This document shows positions 1 through 11,121 of a stretch of DNA of 64,000 nucleotides, piece after piece (position 1 is the stretch's first letter; every line of letters starts with the position of its first letter). Under the pieces are notes generated by a model. The model was not told where the DNA came from. It searched no databases and worked only from the letters and a program-made list of their open reading frames with translations. Origin of the DNA: Malachius bipustulatus (lineage: Eukaryota; Arthropoda; Insecta; Coleoptera; Melyridae); assembly GCA_910589415.1 (NCBI GenBank), contig CAJUUM010000032.1, positions 124,001-188,000 on the forward strand. Direction: 5' to 3'. A program made the translations under genes and the position numbers.

Positions 1-104
1 CAAATGCGTCCTCTGCAAACCGGCGACGTGCATGAACGGACTGACGGGATTCCCACTGTCCCTACCCACTAATCTCAAAGTCGTGGACATTTGTTCGAGC
101 TGGT

Positions 105-140
<36 letters not shown>

Positions 141-520
141 TAGTGTGCTGTCAAATGCGTCCTCTGCAAACCGGTGACGCGCATGAGCGGACTGACGGGA
201 TTCTTACTGTCCCTACCCACACATCTCAAAGTCGTGGACCATTGTTCGAGCTGGTGCAAGTAAACGGCGGGAGTAACTATGACACTCTTAATAGTGCGGT
301 GTCAAATGCCTCGTCATCCAAGTGGTGACGCGCCAAGGTAACGAAGTTGGAAGGCGCGGGCGAACGTCGGGAGTAACTATGAGTCTCTTAGTAGTGTGCT
401 GTCAAATGCGTCCTCTACAAACCGGTGACGCGCATGAACGGACTGACGGGATTCCCACTGTCCCTACCCACACATCTCAAAGTCGTGGACCATTGTTCGA
501 GCTGGTGCGGGTAAACGACG
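1..520 (+). repeat. Left-edge segment, duplicated at 41481-42000
   Basis: The first ~520 bp match the segment beginning at 41481 with a constant offset of 41,480 bp. Shared rare markers include ACCGGCGACGTGCAT near 20 and 41500, an A'/A hybrid monomer (CTAATCTC with GAGCTGGTG), GCAAGTAAACGG near 256, GTGCGGTGTCAAATG near 295, and GCGAACGTCGGGAG near 361. Content is about two A monomers, one B1 (tail at 322) and the following A. Private differences exist, for example GCATGAACGG here against GCATTAACGG at 41513. The left boundary is unknown because the window starts inside it. Confidence 0.85.
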
Positions 521-657
521 GGAGTAACTATGACTCTCTTAGAAGTGTGCTGTCAAATGCGTCCTCTGCAAACCGGTGACGCGCATGAACGGACTGACGG
601 GATTCCCACTGTCCCTACCCACTAATCTCAAAGTCGTGGACATTTGTTCGAGATGAA

Positions 658-693
<36 letters not shown>

Positions 694-1110
694 TAGTGTG
701 CTATCAAATGCGTCCTCCGCAAACCAGTGACGCGCATGAACGGACTGACGGGATTCCCACTGTCCCTACCCACCCATCTCAATGTCGTGGACCATTGTTC
801 GAGCTGGTGCGGGTAAACGGCGGGAATAACTATGACTCTCTTAATAGTGTGCTGTCAAATGCGTCCTCTGCAAACCGGTAACGCGCATGAGCGGACTGAC
901 GGGATTCTTACTGTCCCTACCCACACATCTCAGAGTCGTGGATCATTGTTCGAGCTGGTGCGGGTAAACGGCGGGAGGAACTATGACTCTCTTAATAGTG
1001 TGCTGTCAAATGCGTCCTCTGCAAACCGGTGACGTGCATGAACGGACTGACGGGATTCCCACTGTCCCTACCCACCCATCTGAAAGTCGTGGACCATTTT
1101 TTGAGCTGGT

Positions 1111-1146
<36 letters not shown>

Positions 1147-1264
1147 TAGTGTGCTGTCAAATGCGTCCTCTGCAAACTGCTGACGCGCATGAACGGACTG
1201 ACGGAATTTCCACTATCCCTACCCACACATCTTAAAATCGTGGACCATTGTTCGAGCTGGCGTG
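521..1264 (+). repeat. A-rich stretch between duplicated blocks
   Basis: About five A-type monomers without a B monomer, including one A' junction near 640. Markers seen here (CAGTGACGCG near 725, ATCTCAATGTCG near 780, CCATTTTTTGAGC near 1095) also occur elsewhere in the left half, so this is normal array sequence. The CCATTTTTTGAGC variant recurs near 9040. No gene or regulatory element is visible. Confidence 0.8.
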
Positions 1265-1512
1265 GGTGAACGGCTGGAGTAACTATGACTCTCTTAATAG
1301 TGCGCTGTCAAATGCCTCGTCATCCAAGTGGTGACGCGCCAAGGTAACGAAGTTGGAAGGCGCGGGCGAACGGCGGGAGTAACTATGAGTCTCTTAGTAG
1401 TGTGCTGTCAAATGCGTCCTCTACAAACCGGTGACGCGCATGAACGGACTGACGGGATTCCCACTGTCCCTACTCACCCATCTCAAATCCGTGGACCATT
1501 GTTCGAACTGGT

Positions 1513-1548
<36 letters not shown>

Positions 1549-1914
1549 TAGTGCGCTGTCAAGTGCGTCGTCATCCAAGTGGTGACGCGCCAAGGTAACG
1601 GGCTTGGAAGGCGTGGGCGAACGGCGGGAGTAACTTCGAGTCTCCTAATAGTGTGCTATCAAATGCGTCCTCCGCAAACCAGTGACGCGCATGAACGGAC
1701 TGACGGGATTCCCACTGTCCCTACCCACCCATCTCAATGTCGTGGACCATTGTTCGAGCTGGTGCGGGTAAACGGCGGGAATAACTATGACTCTCTTAAT
1801 AGTGTGCTGTCAAATGCGTCCTATGCAAACCGATGACGTGCATGAAAGGACTGACGGGATTCTCACTGTCCCTACCCACACATCTCAAAGTCGTGGACCA
1901 TTGTTCGAGCTGGT

Positions 1915-1950
<36 letters not shown>

Positions 1951-2518
1951 TAGTGTGTTGTCAAATGCGTCATCTGCAAACCGGTGACGCGCATGAACGG
2001 ACTGACGGGATTCCCACTATCCCTACCCACACATCTCAAAGTCGTGGACCATTGTTCGAGCTGGCGTGGGTGAACGGCGGGAAAAACTATGACTCTCTTA
2101 ATAGTGTGCTGTCAAATGCATCCTCTGCAAACCGGTGACGCGCATGAGCGGACTGACGGGATTCCCACTGTCCCTACCCACACATCTCAAAGTCGTGGAC
2201 CATTGTTCGAGCTGGTGCGGGTAAACGACGGGAGTAACTATGACTCTCTTAATAGTGTGCTGTCAAATGCGTCCTCTGCAAACCGGTGACGCGCATGAAC
2301 GGACTGACGGGATTTCCACTGTCCCTACCCACTAATCTCAAAGTCGTGGACATTTGTTCGAGATGAAGCGGGTAAATGGCGGGAGTAACTATGACTCTCT
2401 TAATAGTGTGCTGTCAAATGCGTCCTCTGCAAACTGGTGACGCGCATGAACGGACTGACGGGATTCCCACTGTCCCTACCCACACATCTCAAAGTCGTGG
2501 ACCATTGTTCGAGCTGGT

Positions 2519-2522
<4 letters not shown>

Positions 2523-2554
<32 letters not shown>

Positions 2555-2673
2555 TAGTGCGCTGTCAAATGCGTCCTCTGCAAACCGGTGACGCGCATGA
2601 ACGGACTGACGGGATTCCCACTGTCCCTACCCACACATCTCAAAGTCGTGGACCATTGTTCGAGCTGGTGCGG
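2523..2673 (+). repeat. Representative A monomer (151 bp)
   Basis: A clean example of the main unit, starting at GTAAACGGCGGG. In order it holds the helix 69 region (AGTAACTATGACTC), the altered R2 site, CAAATGCGTCCTCTGCAAACC (diverged from 28S CCTCGTCATCTAATTA), GTGACGCGCATGAA, and GATTCCCACTGTCCCTA. It ends with a segment TCAAAGTCGTGG...TTCGAGCTGGTGCGG. That last part resembles the 28S stretch just upstream of the start (TCAAAGTGAAGAAATTCAAC...GCGGG), so the unit is close to one contiguous 28S fragment of about 140 nt closed head to tail. About 365 such units fill the window. Composition of the consensus by hand count is 54% G+C with 11 CpG. The unit begins ATG-in-frame for 66 codons, but this is incidental. 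Confidence 0.93.
2548..2570 (+). other. Altered R2 / I-PpoI target position within the monomer
   Basis: In eukaryotic 28S genes this position reads CTCTTAAGGTAGCCAAATG, the target of R2 retrotransposon endonuclease (cut after AAGG) and of I-PpoI. Here it reads CTCTTAA, then TAGTGCGCTGT, then CAAAT. Six bases (GGTAGC) are replaced by eleven, a net gain of five. The equivalent position in every A and B monomer I examined carries the same kind of replacement, usually TAGTGTGCTGT, with minor variants such as TAGTGAGCTGT, TAGTGTTCTGT, GTAGTGTGCTG and AACAGTGTGCTG. The change therefore predates the amplification. It destroys a universally conserved rRNA segment and removes the canonical cleavage sequence. 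A repair scar of an R2-type cut is an inference. Confidence 0.85.
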
Positions 2674-2773
2674 GTAAACGGCTGGAGTAACTATGACTCT
2701 GTTAATAGTGCGCTGTCAAATGCCTCGTCATCCAAGTGGTGACGCGCCAAGGTAACGAAGTTGGAAGGCGCGG
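2674..2773 (+). repeat. Representative B1 monomer (100 bp)
   Basis: Starts like A, but after CAAATGC continues as CTCGTCATCCAAGTGGTGACG, close to 28S (CCTCGTCATCTAATTAGTGACG), so B retains this part better than A. After GTGACGCG it jumps to CCAAGGTAACGAAGTTGG, which corresponds to 28S CCAAGGGAACGGGCTTGG lying about 57 nt further on. It then closes with AAGGCGCGGGCGAACGG, equivalent to 28S AAGCGCGGGTAAACGG. B1 is followed by an A monomer carrying private markers (ACTATGAGTCTCTTAGTAG and CCTCTACAAACC). B1+A therefore behaves as a 251-bp cassette. GTG-based starts of B tails mark its copies, for example at 322, 1328, 2736, 2987, 11185, 22497, 29737, 43362, 50958 and 63731. Confidence 0.9.
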
Positions 2774-2920
2774 GCGAACGGCGGGAGTAACTATGAGTCT
2801 CTTAGTAGTGTGCTGTCAAATGCGTCCTCTACAAACCGGTGACGCGCATGAACGGACTGACGGGATTCCCACTGTCTCTACCCACACATCTCAAAGTCGT
2901 GGACCATTGTTCGAGCTGGT

Positions 2921-2955
<35 letters not shown>

Positions 2956-3322
2956 GTAGTGCGCTGTCAAATGCCTCGTCATCCAAGTGGTGACGCGCCA
3001 AGGTAACGAAGTTGGAAGGCGCGGGCGAACGGCGGGAGTAACTATGAGTCTCTTAGTAGTGTGCTGTCAAATGCGTCCTCTACAAACCGGTGACGCGCAT
3101 GAACGGACTGACGGGATTCCCACTGTCCCTACCCACACATCTCAAAGTCGTGGACCATTGTTCGAGCTGGTGCGGGTAAACGACGGGAGTAACTATGACC
3201 CTCTTAATAGTGTGCTGTCAAATGCGTCCTCTGCAAACCGGTGACGCGCATGAGCGGACTGACGGGATTCTTACTGTCCCTACCCACACATCTCAGAGTC
3301 GTGGACCATTGTTCGAGCTGGT

Positions 3323-3358
<36 letters not shown>

Positions 3359-3473
3359 TAGTGTGCTGTCAAATGCGTCCTCTGCAAACCGGTGACGTGC
3401 ATGAACGGACTGACGGGATTCCCACTGTCCCTACCCACCCATCTGAAAGTCGTGGACCATTTTTCGAGCTGGT

Positions 3474-3509
<36 letters not shown>

Positions 3510-3879
3510 TAGTGTGCTGTCAAATGCGTCCTCTGCAAACCTGTGACGCGCATGAACGGACTGACGGAATTTCCACTATCCCTACCCACACATCTCAAAG
3601 TCGTGGACCATTGTTCGAGCTGGCGTGGGTGAACGGCGGGAGTGACTATGACTCTCTTAATAGTGTGCTGTCAAATGCGTCGTCATCCAAGTGGTGACGC
3701 GCCGATGTAACGGGCTTGGAAGGCGCGGGCGAACGGCGGGAGTAACTACGAGTCTCTTAATAGTGTGCTGTCAAATGCATCCTCTGCAAACCGGTGACGC
3801 GCATGAACGGACTGACGGGATTCCCACTGTCCCTACCCACACATCTCAAAGTCGTGGACCATTGTTCGAGCTGGTGCGT

Positions 3880-3911
<32 letters not shown>

Positions 3912-4026
3912 TAGTGTGCTGTCAAATGCGTCCTCTGCAACCCGGTGACGTGCATGAACGGACTGACGGGATTCCCACTGTCCCTACCCACACATCTCAA
4001 AGTCGTGGACCATTGTTCGAGCTGGT

Positions 4027-4062
<36 letters not shown>

Positions 4063-4428
4063 TAGTGCGCTGTCAAATGCGTCCTCTGCAAACCGGTGAC
4101 GCGCATGAACGGACTGACGGGATTCCCACTGTCCCTACCCACACATCTCAAAGTCGTGGACCATTGTTCGAGCTGGTGCGGGTAAACGGCGGGAGTAACT
4201 ATGACACTCTTAATAGTGCGCTGTCAAATGCCTCGTCATCCAAGTGGTGACGCGCCAAGGTAACGAAGTTGGAAGGCGCGGGCGAACGGCGGAAGTAACT
4301 ATGAGTCTCTTAATAGTGTGCTGTCAAATGCGTCCTCTACAAACCGGTGACTCGCATGAACGGACTGACGGGATTCCCACTGTCCCTACCCACCCATCTC
4401 AAAGTCGTGGACCATTGTTCGAGCTGGT

Positions 4429-4464
<36 letters not shown>

Positions 4465-4579
4465 TAATGTGCTGTCAAATGCGTCCACTGCAAACCGGTG
4501 ACGTGCATGAACGGACTGACGGGATTCCTACTGTCCCTACCCACCCATCTGAAAGTCGTGGACCATTTTTCGAGCTGGT

Positions 4580-4615
<36 letters not shown>

Positions 4616-4881
4616 TAGTGTGCTGTCAAATGCGTCCTCTGCAAACCGGTGACGCGCATGAACGGACTGACGGAATTTCCACTATCCCTACCCACACATC
4701 TCAAAGTCGTGGACCATTGTTCGAGCTGGCGTGGGTGAACGGCGGGAGTGACTATGACTCTCTTAATAATGTGCTGTCAAATGCATCCTCTGCAAACCGG
4801 TGACGCGCATGAGCGGACTGACGGGATTCCCACTGTCCCTACCCACACATCTCAAAGTCGTGGACCATTGTTCGAGCTGGT

Positions 4882-4917
<36 letters not shown>

Positions 4918-5032
4918 TAGTGTGCTGTCAAATGCGTCCTATGCAAACCGATGACGCGCATGAAAGGACTGACGGGATTCTCACTGTCCCTACCCACACA
5001 TCTCAAAGTCGTGGACCATTGTTCGAGCTGGT

Positions 5033-5068
<36 letters not shown>

Positions 5069-5183
5069 TAGTGTGCCGTCAAATGCGTCCTCTGCAAACC
5101 GGTGACGTGCATGAACGGACTGACGGGATTCCCACTGTCCCTACCCACCCATCTGAAATTCGTGGACCATTGTTCGAGCTGGT

Positions 5184-5219
<36 letters not shown>

Positions 5220-5485
5220 TAGTGTGTTGTCAAATGCGTCCTCTGCAAACCGGTGACGCGCATGAACGGACTGACGGAATTTCCACTATCCCTACCCACA
5301 CATCTCAAAGTCATGGACCATTGTTCGAGCTGGCGTGGGTGAACGGCGGGAGTGACTATGACTCTCTTAATAATGTGCTGTCAAATGCATCCTCTGCAAA
5401 CCGGTGACGCGCATGAGCGGACTGACGGGATTCCCACTGTCCCTACCCACTAATCTCAAAGTCGTGGACATTTGTTCGAGATGAA

Positions 5486-5521
<36 letters not shown>

Positions 5522-5636
5522 TAGTGAGCTGTCAAATGCGTCCTATGCAAACCGATGACGCGCATGAAAGGACTGACGGGATTCTCACTGTCCCTACCCA
5601 CACATCTCAAAGTCGTGGACCATTGTTCGAGCTGGT

Positions 5637-5672
<36 letters not shown>

Positions 5673-6142
5673 TAGTGCGCTGTCAAATGCCTCGTCATCC
5701 AAGTGGTGACGCGCCAAGGTAACGAAGTTGGAAGGCGCGGGCGAACGGCGGGAGTAACTATGAGTCTCTTAGTAGTGTGCTGTCAAATGCGTCCTCTACA
5801 AACCGGTGACGCGCATGAACGGACTGACGGAATTTCCACTATCCCTACCCACACATCTTAAAATCGTGGACCATTGTTCGAGCTGGCGTGGGTGAACGGC
5901 GGGAGTGACTATGACTCTCTTAATAGTGTGCTGTCAAATTCGTCGTCATCCAAGTGGTGACGCGCCGAGGTAACGGGCTTAAAAGGCGCGGGCGAACGGC
6001 GGGAGTAACTTCGAGTCTCTTAATAGTGTTCTGTCAAATGCATCCTCTGCAAACCGGTGACGCGCATGAGCGGACTGACGGGATTCCCACTGTCCCTACC
6101 CACACATCTCAAAGTCGTGGACCATTGTTCGAGCTGGTGCGT

Positions 6143-6174
<32 letters not shown>

Positions 6175-6289
6175 TAGTGTGCTGTCAAATGCGTCCTCTG
6201 CAAACCGGTGACGCGCATGAACGGACTGACGGGATTCCCACTGTCCCTACCCACTAATCTCAAAGTCGTGGACATTTGTTCGAGATGAA

Positions 6290-6325
<36 letters not shown>

Positions 6326-6440
6326 TATTGTGCTGTCAAATGCGTCCTCTGCAAACCTGTGACGCGCATGAGCGGACTGACGGAATCCCCACTGTCCCTA
6401 CCCACACATCTCAAAGTCGTGGACCATTGTTCGAGCTGGT

Positions 6441-6476
<36 letters not shown>

Positions 6477-6591
6477 TAGTGTGCTGTCAAATGCGTCCTC
6501 TGCAAACCGGTGACGCGCATGAGCGGACTGACGGGATTCTTACTGTCCCTACCCACACATCTCAAAGTCGTGGACCATTGTTCGAGCTGGT

Positions 6592-6627
<36 letters not shown>

Positions 6628-6841
6628 TAGTGCGCTGTCAAATGCCTCGTCATCCAAGTGGTGACGCGCCAAGGTAACGAAGTTGGAAGGCGCGGGCGAA
6701 CGGCGGGAGTAACTATGAGTCTCTTAGTAGTGTGCTGTCAAATGCGTCCCTACAAACCGGTGATGCGCATGAACGGACTGACGGGATTCCCACTGTCCCT
6801 ACCCACCCATCTCAAAGTCGTGGATCATTGTTCGAGCTGGT

Positions 6842-6877
<36 letters not shown>

Positions 6878-6992
6878 TAGTGTGCCGTCAAATGCGTCCT
6901 CTGCAAACCGGTGACGTGCATGAACGGACTGACGGGATTCCCACTGTCCCTACCCACCCATCTGAAATTCGTGGACCATTGTTCGAGCTGGT

Positions 6993-7028
<36 letters not shown>

Positions 7029-7260
7029 TAGTGTGCTGTCAAATGCGTCCTCTGCAAACCGGTGACGCGCATGAACGGACTGACGGAATTTCCACTATCC
7101 CTACCCACACATCTCAAAGTCATGGACCATTGTTCGAGCTGGCGTGGGTGAACGGCGGGAGTGACTATGACTCTCTTAATAATGTGCTGTCAAATGCGTC
7201 CTCTGCAAACCGGTGACGCGCATGAGCGGACTGACGGGATTCCCACTGTCCCTACCCACT

Positions 7261-7294
7261 AATCTCAAAGTCGTGGACATTTGTTCGAGATGAA

Positions 7295-7330
<36 letters not shown>

Positions 7331-7445
7331 TAGTGTGCTGTCAAATGCGTCCTATGCAATCCGATGACGCGCATGAAAGGACTGACGGGATTCTCACTGT
7401 CCCTACCCACACATCTCAAAGTCGTGGACCATTGTTCGAGCTGGT

Positions 7446-7481
<36 letters not shown>

Positions 7482-7596
7482 TAGTGTGCTGTCAAATGCG
7501 TCATCTGCAAACCGGTGACGCGCATGAACGGACTGACGGGATTCCCACTATCCCTACTCACCCATCTCAAATCCGTGGACCATTGTTCGAACTGGT

Positions 7597-7632
<36 letters not shown>

Positions 7633-7998
7633 TAGTGCGCTGTCAAGTGCGTCGTCATCCAAGTGGTGACGCGCCAAGGTAACGGGCTTGGAAGGCGTGG
7701 GCGAATGGCGGGAGTAACTTCGAGTCTCTTAATAGTGTGCTATCAAATGCGTCCTCCGCAAACCAGTGACGCGCATGAACGGACTGACGGGATTCCCACT
7801 GTCCCTACCCACCCATCCCAATGTCGTGGACCATTGTTCGAGCTGGTGCGGGTAAACGGAGGGAATAACTATGACTCTCTTAATAGTGTGCTGTCAAATG
7901 CGTCCTATGCAAACCGATGACGCGCATGAAAGGACTGACGGGATTCTCACTGTCCCTACCCACACATCTCAAAGTCGTGGACCATTGTTCGAGCTGGT

Positions 7999-8030
<32 letters not shown>

Positions 8031-8451
8031 CTAATAGTGTGCTGTCAAATGCGTCATCTGCAAACCGGTGACGCGCATGAACGGACTGACGGGATTCCCA
8101 CTATCCCTACCCACACATCTCAAAGTCGTGGACCATTGTTCGAGCTGGCTTGGGTGAACGGCGGGAAAAACTATGACTCTCTTAATAGTGTGCTGTCAAA
8201 TGCATCCTCTGCAAACCGGTGACGCGCATGAGCGGACTGACGGGATTCCCACTGTCCCTACCCACACATCTCAAAGTCGTGGACCATTGTTCGAGCTGGT
8301 GCGGGTAAACGACGGGAGTAACTATGACTCTCTTAATAGTGTGCTGTCAAATGCGTCCTCTGCAAACCGGTGACGCGCATGAACGGACTGACGGGATTCC
8401 CACTGTCCCTACCCACTAATCTCAAAGTCGTGGACATTTGTTCGAGATGAA

Positions 8452-8487
<36 letters not shown>

Positions 8488-8602
8488 TAGTGTGCTGTCA
8501 AATGCGTCCTCTGCAAACCGGTGACGCGCATGAACGGACTGACGGGATTCCCACTGTCCCTACCCACCCATCTGAAATTCGTGGACCATTGTTCGAGCTG
8601 GT

Positions 8603-8638
<36 letters not shown>

Positions 8639-8904
8639 TAGTGTGTTGTCAAATGCGTCCTCTGCAAACCGGTGACGCGCATGAACGGACTGACGGAATT
8701 TCCACTATCCCTACCCACACATCTCAAAGTCATGGACCATTGTTCGAGCTGGCGTGGGTGAACGGCGGGAGTGACTATGACTCTCTTAATAATGTGCTGT
8801 CAAATGCATCCTCTGCAAACCGGTGACGCGCATGAGCGGACTGACGGGATTCCCACTGTCCCTACCCACTAATCTCAAAGTCGTGGACATTTGTTCGAGA
8901 TGAA

Positions 8905-8940
<36 letters not shown>

Positions 8941-9055
8941 TAGTGAGCTGTCAAATGCGTCCTATGCAAACCGGTGACGTGCATGAACGGACTGACGGGA
9001 TTCCCACTGTCCCTACCCACCCATCTGAAAGTCGTGGACCATTTTTTGAGCTGGT

Positions 9056-9091
<36 letters not shown>

Positions 9092-9461
9092 TAGTGTGCT
9101 GTCAAATGCGTCCTCTGCAAACTGGTGACGCGCATGAACGGACTGACGGAATTTCCACTATCCCTACCCACACATCTTAAAATCGTGGACCATTGTTCGA
9201 GCTGGCGTGGGTGAACGGCGGGAGTGACTATGACTCTCTTAATAGTGTGCTGTCAAATTCGTCGTCATCCAAGTGGTGACGCGCCGAGGTAACGGGCTTA
9301 AAAGGCGCGGGCGAACGGCGGGAGTAACTTCGAGTCTCTTAATAGTGTTCTGTCAAATGCATCCTCTGCAAACCGGTGACGCGCATGAGCGGACTGACGG
9401 GATTCCCACTGTCCCTACCCACACATCTCAAAGTCGTGGACCATTGTTCGAGCTGGTGCGT

Positions 9462-9493
<32 letters not shown>

Positions 9494-9608
9494 TAGTGTG
9501 CTGTCAAATGCGTCCTCTGCAAACCGGTGACGCGCATGAACGGACTGACGGGATTCCCACTGTCCCTACCCACTAATCTCAAAGTCGTGGACATTTGTTC
9601 GAGATGAA

Positions 9609-9644
<36 letters not shown>

Positions 9645-9759
9645 TATTGTGCTGTCAAATGCGTCCTCTGCAAACCGGTGACGTGCATGAACGGACTGAC
9701 GGGATTCCCACTGTCCCTACCCACCCATCTGAAATTCGTGGACCATTGTTCGAGCTGGT

Positions 9760-9795
<36 letters not shown>

Positions 9796-10212
9796 TAGTG
9801 TGCTGTCAAATGCGTCCTCTGCAAACCGGTGACGCGCATGAACGGACTGACGGAATTTCCACTATCCCTACCCACACATCTCAAAGTCATGGACCATTGT
9901 TCGAGCTGGCGTGGGTGAACGGCGGGAGTGACTATGACTCTCTTAATAATGTGCTGTCAAATGCATCCTCTGCAAACCGGTGACGCGCATGAGCGGACTG
10001 ACGGGATTCCCACTGTCCCTACCCACTAATCTCAAAGTCGTGGACATTTGTTCGAGATGAAGCGGGTAAACGGCAGGAGTAACTATGACTCTCTTAATAG
10101 TGTGCTGTCAAATGCGTCCTATGCAATCCGATGACGCGCATGAAAGGACTGACGGGATTCTCACTGTCCCTACCCACACATCTCAAAGTCGTGGACCATT
10201 GTTCGAGCTGGT

Positions 10213-10248
<36 letters not shown>

Positions 10249-10363
10249 TAGTGTGCTGTCAAATGCGTCATCTGCAAACCGGTGACGCGCATGAACGGAC
10301 TGACGGGATTCCCACTATCCCTACTCACCCATCTCAAATCCGTGGACCATTGTTCGAACTGGT

Positions 10364-10395
<32 letters not shown>

Positions 10396-10816
10396 CTAAT
10401 AGTGTGCTGTCAAATGCGTCATCTGCAAACCGGTGACGCGCATGAACGGACTGACGGGATTCCCACTATCCCTACCCACACATCTCAAAGTCGTGGACCA
10501 TTGTTCGAGCTGGCTTGGGTGAACGGCGGGAAAAACTATGACTCTCTTAATAGTGTGCTGTCAAATGCATCCTCTGCAAACCGGTGACGCGCATGAGCGG
10601 ACTGACGGGATTCCCACTGTCCCTACCCACACATCTCAAAGTCGTGGACCATTGTTCGAGCTGGTGCGGGTAAACGACGGGAGTAACTATGACTCTCTTA
10701 ATAGTGTGCTGTCAAATGCGTCCTCTGCAAACCGGTGACGCGCATGAACGGACTGACGGGATTCCCACTGTCCCTACCCACTAATCTCAAAGTCGTGGAC
10801 ATTTGTTCGAGATGAA

Positions 10817-10852
<36 letters not shown>

Positions 10853-10967
10853 TAGTGTGCTGTCAAATGCGTCCTCTGCAAACCGGTGACGCGCATGAAC
10901 GGACTGACGGGATTCCCACTGTCCCTACCCACACATCTCAAAGTCGTGGACCATTGTTCGAGCTGGT

Positions 10968-11003
<36 letters not shown>

Positions 11004-11121
11004 TAGTGCGCTGTCAAATGCGTCCTCTGCAAACCGGTGACGCGCATGAACGGACTGACGGGATTCCCACTGTCCCTACACACACATCTCAAAGTCGTGG
11101 ACCATTGTTCGAGCTGGTGCG
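7261..11121 (+). repeat. Composite block joining the two 6-kb copies
   Basis: This stretch contains partial copies of neighbouring segments. 7.3-8.5 kb matches 20.95-22.2 kb with offset 13,677. About 10.3-11.1 kb matches 21.65-22.4 kb with offset 11,312. A three-monomer cassette (A with CATCTGAAATTCGTGG, A with AAAGTCATGGACC, then A') occurs at about 8475 and 9632 here. The same or a near-identical cassette occurs at about 5056, 6865, 14912, 16722, 19186 and 32057. The B2-containing stretch around 9273 matches that around 5954 (offset 3,319). Only satellite sequence is present. Confidence 0.78.
8305..8455 (+). repeat. Representative A' monomer (alternative junction variant)
   Basis: This unit is also 151 bp but differs in the last ~50 bp: CCCACTAATCTCAAAGTC, then GGACATTTGTTCGAGATGAA, then GCGGGTAAAC. 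Common A has CACATCTC, GACCATTGTTCG and GAGCTGGTGCGGG at these places. The CTAATCTC piece resembles 28S CTACTATCTAGC, which follows CTGTCCCTA in the gene, so A' may preserve a more ancestral junction (inference). About 36 copies are scattered through the window, for example near 640, 2350, 5470, 7280, 10800, 15330, 22120, 29350, 37750, 44390, 52240, 58870, 59020 and 62940. Hybrids between A' and A occur at about 70-115, 17115-17155 and 41550-41590, which is what unequal exchange within a monomer would give. Confidence 0.88.

Larger units (their letters stand above)
1265..7260 (+). repeat. ~6-kb higher-order block, copy 1 (offset 9,856-9,857)
   Basis: This block recurs at about 11122-17117. 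The order of A, A', B1 and B2 monomers and their private substitutions is the same throughout; for example B tails at 1328, 1579, 2736, 2987, 3691, 4244, 5704, 5954 and 6658 pair with 11185, 11436, 12593, 12844, 13548, 14100, 15559, 15810 and 16514. The offset is 9,857, drops to 9,856 past the one-base deletion near 14038 in the other copy, and returns to 9,857 after a one-base deletion near 6748 in this copy (GCGTCCCTAC instead of GCGTCCTCTAC). Block ends are judged from loss of shared markers and are approximate. Confidence 0.85.

Noticed and set aside
3690..3790. Rho-independent terminator or hairpin in the G+C-rich B tail (GGCGCGGGCGAACGGCGGG)
   Set aside because: There is no stable inverted repeat followed by a T run, and the sequence is explained by the 28S GCGCGGGTAAACGGCGGG.
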